Source: Nephrocerus scutellatus (taxonomy: Eukaryota; Arthropoda; Insecta; Diptera; Pipunculidae). Taken from it: a stretch of DNA of 64,000 nt. Location: positions 72,497,536 to 72,561,535 of the forward strand of contig OX352764.1 in assembly GCA_947095585.1 (NCBI GenBank), written 5' to 3'. How positions within the stretch are numbered: the stretch's first letter is position 1; the number at the start of each line of letters is the position of its first letter. The translations under genes and the position numbers were made by a program. This document shows, one piece after another, positions 51,895 through 62,645 of this stretch. Below the pieces are notes generated by a model that was given only the letters and a program-made list of their open reading frames with translations, searched no databases and had not been told where the DNA came from.

Positions 51895-52923
51895 ACTGCT
51901 AGTGGCCAAATCGATCAACTCCGGAGAAAAAGTCAATTTAGTAAAATGCAATGATAATAGGAATAGTCGTATGTATTTGAATGACTATTTGAATGGATTG
52001 AGAATTCAATGAGGCAATTGCTATTCAAGCATGGATATACGAAGAAACGTCGTATGCTTTAAAAAGATTGTTCATAAAAGTTCTATAATTGTTACTAAGC
52101 ATCGAGGTACAAAAAAACGTCGTATGCTTATGAATCAGTAAAAATTTTGGAATGTTTAAAACCGGCTATCCGGCAACAACAGCAACTGAACAATGTTTCA
52201 GTTCCCCTTTTTTCTCAGAAAAAAATCACACCTAAATTTATAACTAGAGTCGGTACTGAACTTTAGTACTACCACAACAAGACGAAATTGTTAAAATTTC
52301 TAGGATAAATCGATATTAATACCTTATTTTTAATAAATGAGTTTTGAGTAATCAAACTAAATCTTAATTATACAATCTTAAAGTACCAATGAGGTGCTAT
52401 ACTCTAAAACAAAGTACCAGATATCTAACTTTAAATTTTTGTCGGGGTCCTCCTCACCTCTAAGTAACACCACCGGAGCACGCCGATGAAAGGGAGTGAG
52501 AGTGCACTCGGGGTGCCTCTTAAGGGAAAAGAAATAAAAAAAAATGAATTTAATTGTTTTCGACTATCGAACCATAGGGTGTTTAACCGATTAGTCAGGT
52601 CAATCCCGCTAAAACTTACTACAATTCCATGAAGAACTGATTCACTTCTGGTCAGCAGCTAGCTCTAAGCTAGACTCCTGCAATTCCAAGAAGAATCCAG
52701 TCACTATCTGGTTAGCAATCCAGCTAGAAAATGGTTACAGTGGGCAAAGAAGACCCTAGATAGATCGAGAACGACAATCTAATTGTCAAAAGGACGAAAG
52801 AAATAGTAGAGATTGAAGTTTAATAAATTCCAATTTTGGTCATCTTCTTATCAATTAGTTAGCATGTTTCTAATTCTACTGCAATTCCAAGAAGGATAAC
52901 TTTTAGGGGAATTATTCCTCGAT
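51895..52923 (-). promoter_or_regulatory. RING-Gypsy 5' leader, no gene
   Basis: Between the gag ATG and the terminal subrepeats. It contains a duplicated AAACGTCGTATGCTT motif (about 52042 and 52112) and two related CTGCAATTCCAAGAAGAAT-like strings (52676, 52881). A tRNA primer site could not be identified with confidence. Confidence 0.5.
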
Positions 52924-53120
52924 TTAAGGTGGGCAAGAAATATAATTTTTCACTTCCACTTCCGAATTTGATAGTTTAAAGGAGCCGATTTGTTTTCCGG
53001 ATGTGGGCAAGAAATATAATTTTTCACTTCCACTTCCGAATTTGATAGTTTTAAGGAGTCGATTTGTTTTCCGGATGTGGGCAAGAAATATAATTTTTCA
53101 CTTCCACTTCGCGTCTACAA
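52924..53120. repeat. 64-68 bp tandem subrepeats, three copies
   Basis: Three units containing GTGGGCAAGAAATATAATTT and TTCACTTCCACTTC, starting near 52929, 52997 and 53077. Two units are complete with GATTTGTTTTCCGGAT linkers. Degenerate relatives occur at 46395-46531. Confidence 0.85.
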
Positions 53121-53507
53121 TTTTGCGGTTAGGTTTTTTCTTTTTTTATATGTATTTATAAATGTTTCACGAATGGAAAAATCACTGAACTTTAGCAATT
53201 GATATTTATTTCTTTAATTCGAGTAACAAAATGCAGAAATGTTAAATTTAAAAATGAAAACGTAATAGCTAACACGCCGTCTTGCCGAAATGTTCAAATT
53301 TTCTGTAAAATACAAAGCACAAGTGTGAGTGCAGAAGCACATGGAAAAGGAAACAAAAGAAAACCTAAACGGAACACCCAAACTGAGCCAACCTCGCGCG
53401 GCGGTGCTTGCCTCTTGACTGCCACTTGTTTGATTTTTCTTTCATTCTAGTCGCTTGTCTACCCCATTGGAAACAATTTAAAGACAGAGTACGCTGTCGC
53501 ACAGTGA
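53121..53507. other. No gene recognised
   Basis: Sequence between subrepeats and the terminal direct repeat that is absent at the left end, so either it was inserted here or it was lost there. A plus-strand 83-codon frame (53199-53450) is not supported by any family signature. Confidence 0.4.
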
Positions 53508-53844
53508 TGGCAGGGAGAAAGTGATGAAATCACATCGCCTGACTTTGCGGCGCAATTCCTGCGCTGGAATATTTGCTAACCAACGGCACCTGCGACATTC
53601 GTTTGGTGTTGTAAGCGTAATAATTTTCGCTCTCTTTTTTTTTGAAATTTCTGTGACTTACACAGCCGTGGAAACCAAGTAATATGCCTCGCATGATTTT
53701 GCTGCGTATTTTAAGGACTGGAATTTTGGGTAACCAACGGAATGTGTAACATATTTTTTTACTGCAATCTCTGTTGGATTGGTTATTACCCAAAAAAATC
53801 AAACTGTCGATAATAGGGTGTATTTCAATAATGTCGCCACTACA
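53508..53844 (-). repeat. RING-Gypsy terminal direct repeat (5' LTR part)
   Basis: Near-identical to 46539-46877. Its outer end (ACTACA) is followed by the AAGC target duplication and the RT of the host Gypsy. High identity of the pair indicates a recent insertion. Confidence 0.8.
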
Positions 53845-53848
53845 AAGC

Positions 53849-54235
53849 CGAAGGGAACTTTTAGAAACTCATACCGCCCGTCCGGCGTTACAAAAGATGT
53901 GTACTTTCTATTTTCTTCGGCTACGTTAACGTGCAAAAACCATTTCGTAGATCAAGTATTGTAAATAGTTTAGCGCTATGTAGCTTTTCCAAAATCTCCT
54001 CCATAGCAGGCAGAGAATAGCTATCTTTGATATTCTTCGTGTTCAGCTTACGATAATTCACACATAAACGACTGCTACCGTATTTTTCCTTTCCCAACAC
54101 TATAGGACTAACTTCTGGTTCACAATTTCTCTTTCTGGAGCAGCCAGACACCTCGCCTTTTGGTACACCGGGACATCGTCTTGCAGTATTAAGTTCATTT
54201 CTACACAAGATTGCCCTACCCTTCGGGGCTATGTC
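53849..54235 (-). pseudogene. Gypsy reverse transcriptase, 5' half
   Basis: RT blocks SRLCVNYRKLNTKNIKDSYSLP, LFTILDLRNGF and, after a frameshift near 53935, a stretch ending in EFLKVPFG at the insertion junction. Continues in the fragment at 43308-43801. Ends near 54235 against a different Gypsy. Confidence 0.85.
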
Positions 54236-55520
54236 ATCTCCTTGACAAATTCAGATTGAGGGGTAAAATATCCCGAAGATGAATCCAAATTGTTTGCAGT
54301 TCCTCACTAAATGAAGTTCTTAGTCCCAGAAGAACTAAAGGCAGTATTCTAGTCCAATCGGGACGATTATAACATATGATAGCAGATTTAATTGAGCGAT
54401 GCGATGCCAATTACCATTACATTTAGGATTGTAGCTTGTGGTTCTGAATCTTTGAAAACCGAGGAGATTGGCTAATTCGGAGAAAAGTTGCGATTCAAAT
54501 TGGGTTCCTTGATCAGTAACAATTGATTCTGGAACACCAAAATGTGCAATCCATGAATTATATACAGCAAATGCAACGGTGGCGGCAGAAATATCCGGAA
54601 CAGGTATCGCTTCAGGCCAACGTGTGTAACGATCAATTAGTGTAACACAATAACGTTGATTTTCCGAAATAGGAAGAGGACCTATGATGTCCAGGTGTAT
54701 GTGTGAAAAACGTTGTGAAGATAATTTAAAAGTACCAAGTGGTGATTTAGTATGCCTAGATACTTTTGATTTTTGACATGCTAAACATTGTTGTGCAAAA
54801 TTTTTCACATCTTTGTTGATAGATGGCCAAATCACATTTTTGGTTAATAGTTAAATGGATCCTTTAACACCTGGATGGGAAAGGTTATGAAAACAATTGA
54901 AAACATTTTTTCGAAAACTAAGTGGAATGAATGGCCTTGGTACATCCGTTGTTATGTCGCAATGAATTGACTTAGATTCATTGAATGAAATCGGAAAGGT
55001 TTTAAATTTCAAAGTAGAATTAGAAAGCAGAATTTGTTGAAATTCAATATCCTTCGCTTGAGCGTCGGCGATTGCAGTATAATCAATTTTTTCAGGAATG
55101 TGAATTTGATTAATGCGAGTGTCAGCTACAACGTTATCTAAGCCGGAAATATGTTGAATGTCAGTGGTAAATTGACCAATGAAGTCCAAATGCCTAAATT
55201 GTCTAGGAGATGCTTTCTCAGATTTCTGATTGAAAGCAAAAATGAGGGGTTTGTGATCAGTAAACAAAGTAAATTCACGACCCTCAAGTAAATACTTAAA
55301 GTGCTTAATTCCAGAGTAAGCTGCAAGAAGCTCTCTATCATACGCACTGTATTTTTTCTGGGCGTCATTAAGACGAACCGAAAAAAAACTAAGTGGTTGC
55401 CAAGCTCCTGTGACGAACTGCTGCACCACTGCCCCGATTGCTGTGTCTGAGGCGTCGACCATAATTGCTAGTCGAGCCGAAGACGATGGATGAACGAGAA
55501 GAGTAGCATTACATAGTTTG
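54236..55520 (-). pseudogene. Second Gypsy: RNase H and integrase
   Basis: RNase H at 54851-55462 (MVDASDTAIGAVVQQ, LFTDHKPLIFAFNQKSEKASPRQ, GLDNVVADTRINQ, SHPGVKGS). The integrase continues at 54335-54835 (CLACQKSKVSRHTKSPLG, LDIIGPLP, IVTDQGTQFES) with a further C-terminal piece at 54240-54330 in another frame. One TAG separates the two main frames. A different family from the RT fragment next to it, so the junction at about 54236 is a breakpoint. Confidence 0.87.
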
Positions 55521-55823
55521 TCCTTACAATAATCAAAAGATTATATTAAATAATAAATTCGACTGTTTACAATGCACCTCAAATAATCAATTGCAACTGC
55601 CAATTTAAATTATATAATTATAATATAATAAAATAAATTAAATAAATTCATATATGTTTATTAATGTAAAATAAAAATTATTAATTATTGCAGCTATGAA
55701 AATAATTTAAATAAAAAATTTTATGAATTTATAATTTGATTTAGTGTATTTATTATTCGAGCCCTATTAGCTTCTCCTTGTTGGCGGAGAACTCGCTTAC
55801 TTGTTTTGTCTGAAATTGAAGTG
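55521..55823. other. AT-rich, no gene recognised
   Basis: Very AT-rich spacer between the Gypsy and the Harbinger transposase. It could include the Harbinger 3' end but no inverted repeat was identified. Confidence 0.45.
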
Positions 55824-56861
55824 TCATTCGACCATATCATCGAATTTGTTATTAAGAAGATTAAGTGGTATGTACATATTGTGCAAGGCCACACAAACAT
55901 TTATTATTTTAATGTATTGTAGCGGCTGATATTTTAAGCTTCTTTCAGCAAGAAGAATCCTCCAACGATTTTTTAATACTCCTATACATCGTTCGATGGT
56001 CATTCGGATATTTGAATGTTTGGTATTAAAATCAGCTTCTATCGAACTAGGCATAGTACTTTTAAAGGGAACCATGGTTCTAAAGGAAATCCTGCATCGC
56101 CCAATACCAACATTTCTCCTCTCTATACAATGTTTGCATTTTTTCCCGGTTCGCAGATAGATGCCATATTGAACTGTCATGAGTAGCTCCCGGGTGTTTT
56201 GCATCTACACTTGTTATTTTGAAATTATGGTCGCATATAATCACAACATTCAAGGAATGTTTCCCACGACGGTTTACGAATAAAAATTCGTTCGACACCG
56301 GCGCCGAAAATTAAACATTTGTTCCATCTATCACGCCCAACACAGAAGGATTTCTATGTTTAATATAAAATCTTTCTCGTATTGTTTGCCTTTCTTCTAT
56401 GGTGGAGGGCCATTTTATATATTTTGGGCATAACACTTGTTCCATGATCGTAATTATTGGCATAAAGGTCTTTGAAACGGCACTCTGACAAAGTCCGATT
56501 AAGAAATCTTCGCCAACGCCTCTTTGATAAGAACCTTTAGCCAATAATCGTAAGACAGATAACATGCGCGTCTATCTATCTATCTACTTCCTTCATCGAT
56601 CAATGAAAGTAAATCGTCACATATCGAATGGAACATTTCTTTTGAAATTCTGAAAGCATTATTTAAGTCTAAACATAATAATTAAATGATAATAAATTAT
56701 GTACTTTAATACTACAAAATATGTATTTTGACTTACTGTGTGTCCGACATATAAGGCAGTTTAATTTTTCCTCGAATGTCCCGTCTTTCTACAGACATAA
56801 GGTACTCCTCACGCAAACTATTCCCAATCGAAGTAAAAATAAAATCGACGGCTGGATCCAT
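55824..56861 (-). pseudogene. PIF/Harbinger transposase (HARBI1-like nuclease)
   Basis: Probable exon 1 at 56737-56861 (MDPAVDFIFTSIGN...) with a GTAAGT donor, intron about 56650-56736, then the main exon. Blocks in order: ISKEMFHSICDDLLSLI, LGVIDGTNV (first Asp), KHSLNVVIICDHNFKITSVDAKHPGATHDSSIW (second Asp region, in two parts) and NIRMTIERCIGVLKNRWRILL (Glu region), typical of DDE_4/HARBI1. A TAA after GTNV and frameshifts near 56300, 56090 and 56580 disable it. In active elements it cuts and pastes with a MADF/Myb partner. Confidence 0.85.
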
Positions 56862-56970
56862 GACAATTTTTTCTATTGCAGAAAATTAATAAAAAATTAA
56901 TATTTTAATTAACAATTAACAACTACAATAACATGTAATTACACTTACATTTACAAAATGGAACTGCAAT

Positions 56971-57441
56971 TCAAGGCTTTTTTTTATGCTTATAAAATTT
57001 AATTATTAAAAATAATACAAAAACACTACGTAAAAATAGTAAAATGTTTAACTTTATAAGCCAAGCAATACTTTTATTTCGACGTTTCTTACAAAAAAAA
57101 AGTAAAAACAAGTATAAACAACAACAAAAAATAAATTCGATAATGGCACTATCGGGCAATACTTTTAGTTCGAAAATTTTTTGTAGTACATGCTTACATA
57201 ATTGCGATATGGCGAAACTACGACTTTGAGGATTTCGACTTGTCGTAAGTCGAAGTTGAAATACGACAGATACATAATCGGCCCCCTGATCTGAGTTAAA
57301 TTCGTCGTCGTTTTTCACAACAGATAACACGTCGTTCATCTCTATTGGTCCGAAATTCGTGCTAATGCGTTCCACTAAATCTGTTTTAACTGCGTAACGA
57401 TACGAGAGTTCTTTCTTCCGTAATAATGCCTGCAACTGCTT
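56971..57441 (-). pseudogene. Unrecognised ORF, possibly Harbinger-associated
   Basis: Minus-strand open frame running out of the mariner end at 57442 (so its first residues are mariner-derived). It reads LSYRYAVKTDLVERISTNFGP, NDVLSVVKNDDEFNSDQGADYV and then an Ile/Phe/Cys-rich end. No family recognised. Position upstream of the transposase would suit a partner gene but nothing else supports that. Confidence 0.3.
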
Positions 57442-58740
57442 TGTTTTTTTAAGAGGTTGCCGATTTTTTTTTTGAATAAAACACATATAAAATTATGAAA
57501 TGACCAAAATTTTTTTTTATTTGGTAGATAATTTTTTGGCATTTAACATTTAAACACAATTTCTGGCATATGGCTACCACGACTATTTTTCACAAATGTC
57601 ATTCTGGAGGTCCAATTTTCCAGCACTTTTTCAAGCATTTGAGGGCGTATGTCAGCAATGACACGTTGAATATTGGTTTCCAAAGCGTCAATCGATTGAG
57701 GTTTATCCACATAAACCAATGACTTCACGTATCCCCACAAAAAGTAATCGAGTGGCGTCAAATCGCACGAACGCGGAGGCCAATTCACCGGACCATTTCT
57801 CGAAATAATGTTGTCGTTGAAAGTTTCTTTCAATAAGTCGATTGTTTCACGTGCTGTATGGCAAGTGGCACCATCTTGTTGAAACCACATTTCATCCATA
57901 TCCATATCTTCAAGATTTGACAACAAAAACTCATTTAACATGGTTCTGTATCGATTTCCATTCACGGTAACGCGTCGTCCTTCCTCATTTTTAAAGAAAT
58001 ATGGACCGATGATCCCACCAGCCCATAGACCGCACCAAACAGTACATTTATCAGGATGCATTGGTAATTCTTGAACGGCGTGTGGATTATCTTTGCTCCA
58101 AATGCGACAATTTTGTTTGTTGACGTATCCATTTAACAAAAAATGCGCCTCATCACTGAAGAGAATTTTACGGTAAAAAAATGGATCTTCGTTCAATTGA
58201 TTTAACGACCAATCACTGAATTCACGGCGCAAACGATGGTCGTGTGGCTTTAATTCTTGCACCAATTGAATTTTGTATGGCACCAAACCCAAATCTTTAC
58301 GTAAAATTTTCCATAAAGTCGATGGACAAAGTCCAATTTGCTGAGCACGACGACGAATCGATAAATTGTCGTTTTCTTCGACACTGGCCTCAACGACAGC
58401 AATATTTTCTTCTGTACGAACTCTTCTCATTCTTGTCGGTGGCTTGGCATCCAAAAGAGTGAATGTAGACCGAAATTTGGTAATTACGTTCTTTATGGTG
58501 GTCTCTGACGGACGATTATGTGCACCATAAAATTCACGAAGTGCTCTATAAACATTTTTAATTGAACACTGATTTTGAAAATAAATTTCCACGATTTGAA
58601 AACGTTGTTCTGGAGTTAACCTATTCATAATGATTTGCCAAACAATACTGAGTAGAAATGCCACTTTGAGCTGTCAAAACAACTGTCATAAAATAAAACG
58701 ACATCTATCGGAAAAACAAACCTCCTAAAAAAACACCCGT
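57442..58740 (-). mobile_element. Mariner-superfamily DD41D element, copy 2
   Basis: Same family as 4116-5392. The 5' end is complete (CGGGTGTTTTTTTAGGAGG, followed by TATA at 58741). The 3' end stops at TGTTTTTTTAAGAGG, lacking the outermost six or so bases, and is fused to an open frame. The 3' UTR has about 29 bp not present in copy 1. The transposase is identical to copy 1 at the protein level. Confidence 0.92.
57543..58628 (-). CDS. DD41D mariner transposase, intact (copy 2)
   Basis: 361 residues from the ATG at 58628, identical in sequence to the protein of 4228-5313: N-terminal double helix-turn-helix and catalytic FSDEAHF, QQDGATCHTA, PLDYFLWG blocks with 41 residues between the last two aspartates. 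It could supply transposase in trans even though one end of this copy is damaged. Complete amino-acid identity between two copies at different sites points to very recent transposition or gene conversion. Confidence 0.93.
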   Translation of the reverse strand: MNRLTPEQRFQIVEIYFQNQCSIKNVYRALREFYGAHNRPSETTIKNVITKFRSTFTLLDAKPPTRMRRVRTEENIAVVEASVEENDNLSIRRRAQQIGLCPSTLWKILRKDLGLVPYKIQLVQELKPHDHRLRREFSDWSLNQLNEDPFFYRKILFSDEAHFLLNGYVNKQNCRIWSKDNPHAVQELPMHPDKCTVWCGLWAGGIIGPYFFKNEEGRRVTVNGNRYRTMLNEFLLSNLEDMDMDEMWFQQDGATCHTARETIDLLKETFNDNIISRNGPVNWPPRSCDLTPLDYFLWGYVKSLVYVDKPQSIDALETNIQRVIADIRPQMLEKVLENWTSRMTFVKNSRGSHMPEIVFKC

Positions 58741-59290
58741 TATAAAAAATATTTGTAAAATTCAAATCAAAAACTCAAAAATTTTTACAGAAAGTTCGGT
58801 CTATCGGAGATACACATATGTTTAAAACATAAAGTAAATCGGGCAAATTTAAAAAAAAATTAATGGTCCCGCCCTCGGGTCTCAGGTCCCATTCGCTCCA
58901 AAAATTTTACAAAAACTTTTGTCTATCGGGATAAACATATGTTTAAAATTTGAAGAAAATCGAAAAAAAATTTACAAAAAGTGTTGTCTGTCGGAGATAC
59001 ACGCGTATATAATTTGAAGAAAATCGGATTAATTTTTTTATAAAAGTTTTTGGGGCCCCACGACCCTGATGCCCGGGGTATCCAAAATTTGTACAAAAAG
59101 TGTTGTCCATCGGAGATACACATGTGCATAAAATTTTAAGAAAATCAGTTAAAATTTGTTAAATATTTGCATGCAATATTTAAAAAGAAAATATTGTCCT
59201 CGGAAATTACATGCGTGCAATTTCACTAAAATCGGCCTTTGGGAAGTGGGTTAAAAATTGATCAGAAAATCTGACCAGCCATCCAGCCAC
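58741..59290. repeat. Degenerate ~130-bp A/T repeat, copy block 1
   Basis: About four imperfect units built around ATTTTTACAAAAAGTGTTGTC..TCGGAGATACACA..TGT and AATTTGAAGAAAATCGG. GC islands such as CGGGTCTCAGG.CCCATT.GCTCCAAAA are shared with 63060-64000. No open frame of note. Confidence 0.85.
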
Positions 59291-59849
59291 GGGCACGCGA
59301 CGTTAATATAGAGAATTTGAAAAGGAACAATAATATCTTAAATCAGTTAAAAAAAGACAATACAATACAATTCAATTACAAGTACATCAAAGAATAAATA
59401 AAAAACTGGCACGACCGCGTAAATTAAAGAGAACTCGCCTTTCTGTTGTGCAGTCACCCTCGTGGCCTTAAAGCATGTCCCACACGAGCAGTGCTTTTAG
59501 AAGCCGGTACCAGGTCCATAGTTTTAGGAGTCCGGTCAGCAGTAATCCAATACCGCCCGCAGCAACGACGGCGAATAATAGCTTGGCTGGTGTCATCGTT
59601 AACAGATAACATCAACCTACGTTGACTTGTCTATTTATCAGGCTGCCAATCACCCGTGTGCTGACTCAGCCCACCTACATCAATATCTCTACATACGGCG
59701 AAAAAAACCGACGGTCAGGAATTCGGAGTAGCGCAATGACCTAAGAACGATGGTGACTGCGCAAAGTACTAGAAGTAGAAACAATCAGTAAAATATATTA
59801 CGAGTAATACATATTAGACTAAAAACATATTACGAGTAATTGACAAAAT
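59291..59849. other. Probable LTR-type sequence, no gene
   Basis: Contains moderately GC-rich non-coding sequence (59430-59760) and, at 59795-59845, the ATATTAGACTAAAAACATATTACG segment shared with 42005-42055. It may be an LTR of the Gypsy family at 42042. A SINE inserted at its right edge. Confidence 0.4.
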
Positions 59850-60142
59850 GTGGGCGCCGTGGCTCAGTGGTAGTGTACATGGCTGCTGCGCAGGAGGTTC
59901 AGGTTCGAATCCCAGCAACACCAAAAGTATTTTTCACGGTGTCCCACCTCTCGCGAATGGGTGACAAACGTTCCGAGAGTAATTAATACCTTGTCACGGA
60001 AAGCTGCTCAATTCGCCGTTCGGATCCGGCCTTAAATTGTAGGTCCCTTCCATTTGTGTCCAAAAATTAACATGTGCAGCACAAATGGTGCGAGAAGTTA
60101 AGCCTTGGACCGCAATGGTCTGTCGCGCCAAATATTATTATT
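59850..60142 (+). mobile_element. tRNA-derived SINE, copy 2
   Basis: About 293 bp flanked by the perfect 12-bp duplication AATTGACAAAAT (59838-59849, 60143-60154). A box TGGCTCAGTGG and B box GGTTCGAATCC are intact. The body and the ATT tail match the copy at 41244-41546 at high but not complete identity. Confidence 0.92.
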
Positions 60143-60204
60143 AATTGACAAAATAACTTATCTTACATATATATATTTATATATATACGTTTCACCATTA
60201 TCAT

Positions 60205-60467
60205 ATTTGGCTCTACAACCGGGGTCCGGTCCTGGCCTCCCGCAAAAAGTTTCTCCAACGGTTCCGATTTCGAGCCGATGTCATCCAGTTTGGCATGCCT
60301 GAACTCTGGGCGGCCTGGTCTAAGCCATCCTTCGAGCGTAGGCTTGGCCGGCCTCGCTGTCGTGTTCCATAAATCCTACCGCAAAGGACTTTCCGAGCAG
60401 GATCCTCTTCGCTCATGCGAGCTAGGTGTCCTGCCCACCGGAGCCTACCTATCAGTGGCCTATGCAA
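60205..60467 (-). pseudogene. Non-LTR (RTE-like) Pol C-terminal fragment
   Basis: Minus-strand frame LRWAGHLARMSEEDPARKVL, RQRGRPSLRSKDGLDQ and NRNRWRNFLREARTGPRL, the well-known C-terminal tail pattern of insect RTE-type LINE polymerases. 5'-truncated; a different family from the fragment at 23230. Confidence 0.75.
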
Positions 60468-60591
60468 TCTTTACATGCATTTAGTCACAAACTTCATGTG
60501 ACATCACGTGATTAAGCAAAACGGAATGGGGAGTGACGCCACAAACCCAAAGCCGAGAGAAATATATAATAATTTTACATGAGTAATATTA

Positions 60592-61206
60592 TTATATAGT
60601 TATAAAGAAAATAATTATGCGATGATTCGAGTAGAATTGCCAGGGATTTCCCAAAAACACAATCACAGCCAAAACAAGGTGACCGCTACAAAAGAGATAA
60701 TGAGCGCGAACTGTGCTCAACACTTCATTAGCTGGAAAAGGACTATTCATGCGATTTGCACTTTTGCAGATCCTTTGCATGGTATACGCCCATAAGTTTC
60801 CCTTTCGCGTTCTCAATCTCATAATAGGCTGTGTGCCTACTTTTTTCCTCACTTTGGACTTGACGAAAGTTCGAGCCAATTTGGCACTAAACCTTTTTCC
60901 CACGTTACTTTGTACAAAGTTATGACTAAAAACTTCTTCTCCGTCATGGAACGTAATTGGCCTAGATCGCAAGTTATATACTTGCGCATATTTGGAAAAT
61001 TTGTCCACTGCAGTCAGTACAAGATTTTTGTCTGTTGAATAGGTGTCAAAATGAACGATGTGGCCTGGAAATTGGGGTACAGGTGTGGCCTTTAATTCGG
61101 GTTTATTAGGATTGCGATCATACTTCTGTTTTTTGCAGATTTTACGCTGCTTAACCAGTTCGTGAATTTTGGCTCTCATTTTGGAGAAGTAGAATTTTTG
61201 GAGCAA
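60592..61206 (-). pseudogene. Chimeric Gypsy integrase fragment
   Basis: Open for about 150 useful codons. The N-terminal half (CKKQKYDRNPNKPELKATPVP, GHIVHFDTYSTDKNLVLTAVDKFSKYAQ in parts) resembles errantivirus integrase such as 19558-19908. After RSRPI it jumps to GEEVFSHNFVQSNVGKRFSAKLARTFVKSKVRKKVG, which resembles the C-terminal domain of the RING-Gypsy integrase at 47000-47150. The middle of the catalytic core (second Asp and Glu) is missing. Relic made by deletion or recombination. Confidence 0.7.
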
Positions 61207-61243
61207 TTGTATTTTATTTTTCCTAATATTTCTATGTGTTCTA

Positions 61244-61820
61244 CAGGGTTTTTCAATAAGAGCACTTCAACTTTTTTTTGAATAAAACACAAACTGTTCG
61301 ACTTTTGAACTAACTTTTTTTTTTATTAACGAATTTGAACATATGCATATGATACATTTAAGTATGAAACTCGATTTCTTTTGCATGACCACCGCGTGCA
61401 CGTTTTACAAAGTCCAATCTTTGAACCAAATCTTTGGCCCAATGACGCCGCCGGCATGTAATCCGCACCAAACAGTGACTTTTTCGGGATGCAACGGTGC
61501 CTCATGAATCACGTGTGGGTTGCTTTCTGCCCAGTAACGCATATTTTGCTTGTTGACAAATCCTTCTAGCCAAAAGTGAGCAAAAGTGTTAAATGGACCG
61601 TAAAATGGCCGTAATGCTCTTAAAGTAGCGGCAACAGAACGATTATTTTGATAAAAAATTTGCACGATTTGCAATCGCTGTTCACATGTGTAGCGTTCCA
61701 TGATGAAATGTATACTAAATACTAATGAAGTTTCCAAATGACAAAAGAACAATAAAAAATATGGCGTCGTTCGCCGTCCCTATCGGAGAAAAGTTGAAGC
61801 GCACCTGTTGAAACACCCGA
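61244..61820 (-). mobile_element. DD41D mariner deletion derivative
   Basis: 577 bp with inverted ends (GGGTTTTTCAATAAGAGCACTT left; GGGTGTTTCAACAGGTGCGC from the right) flanked by TA. The frame 61405-61752 joins the first helix-turn-helix (CEQRLQIVQIFYQNNRSVAATLR) to the first catalytic block region (HFWLEGFVNKQNMRYW, TVWCGLHAGGVIGP), with the remainder deleted. It is related to but distinct from the copies at 4116 and 57442. It sits inside the Gypsy relic and is non-autonomous. Confidence 0.85.
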
Positions 61821-62039
61821 TATGTGTGTTTATGCTCTTAAAGAATTTCTTCTTTCTGCTTATTTGGATCTGTTAGATCCCTTAACTAGGTGGTTTGTGT
61901 AAATCTGGTTCTGTATGTTTTGAAATGCGGGGGATAACTTTTATGAATTTTTCCCATAACGGATTCGCTTGTGAAAATTCCATTTATGACGCTGGAGTTA
62001 AGAAATTTTTTTTGTTTTTAAATACAATAGGCAATTAAA

Positions 62040-62645
62040 TCGTGGGACGAACTTTCATCACTGTGTCGTGTCATTGTGAGCGTATTTACCTCGGAGCGTT
62101 CTGGTAGGCGTGATAACGCATCCGGGACAACGTTGCTTTTTCCTGGTTTGTACTGAATTTGATAGTTGTATTCCTTCAGAATCGCTTTCAGGGCTTCGTG
62201 TTAGAGTTATTATTATACTCAAAGCATATATCAGTGGTTGATTGTCTGTGTAGATTTTCACATGAACGGCGCCATACAAGTAATTTCTTAAAGAATTAAC
62301 AGCCCATATGATCGCGAGCATTCCCTTTCATTCACCGTGTAATGCTCTTCGGTTTTTACTTATGGATCATGAAATGAACGTAATAAGTCTACCTTCTTGT
62401 GCAAGATCGGCACCTATAGCGAAGTTTGAAGCATTGGTGGAGAGTTGAAGCATTTGCTAAAATCGGGGTAGGCTAGGATGTGGTCCTTACAAATTAGGGA
62501 GCTCTTCAACTTATTCAAGGCTTCGCGTGCCTGGTTGATAAGTGAATTGGAATTTTATTTGACTTCGATTTTGAGATGCTACCTTCTTCTCTTCTTAGGA
62601 GTGATGTTAATGGCTTTAATAATTTCGCGTAGTCGTTAGACGGTA
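62040..62645 (-). pseudogene. Gypsy RNase H/RT relic
   Basis: 62058-62321 reads MLAIIWAVNSLRNYLYGAVHVKIYTDNQPLIYALS (in parts), errantivirus-type RNase H. Further right, decayed pieces of RNase H and RT up to about 62645 can be followed only across many frameshifts. Same element as the integrase piece at 60592, separated by the mariner derivative. Confidence 0.75.

Larger units (their letters stand above)
43802..53844. mobile_element. 10-kb LTR-type insertion containing the RING-Gag Gypsy
   Basis: Starts TGTAATG and ends ACTACA, with AAGC duplicated outside (43798-43801, 53845-53848). Deleting it and one AAGC rejoins VPFG to LCNSP in one RT frame, so its outer limits are well supported. Inside are a 2.7-kb left part without Gypsy genes (but with a satellite), then 46539-53844 with two direct repeats flanking a near-complete minus-strand Gypsy. 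The left terminal repeat start has no recognised partner at the right, so the insertion is composite or rearranged. Confidence 0.75.

Noticed and set aside
53199..53450. Accessory gene of the RING-Gypsy on the opposite strand
   Set aside because: 83 codons, no conserved features, lies in sequence missing from the other terminal region.
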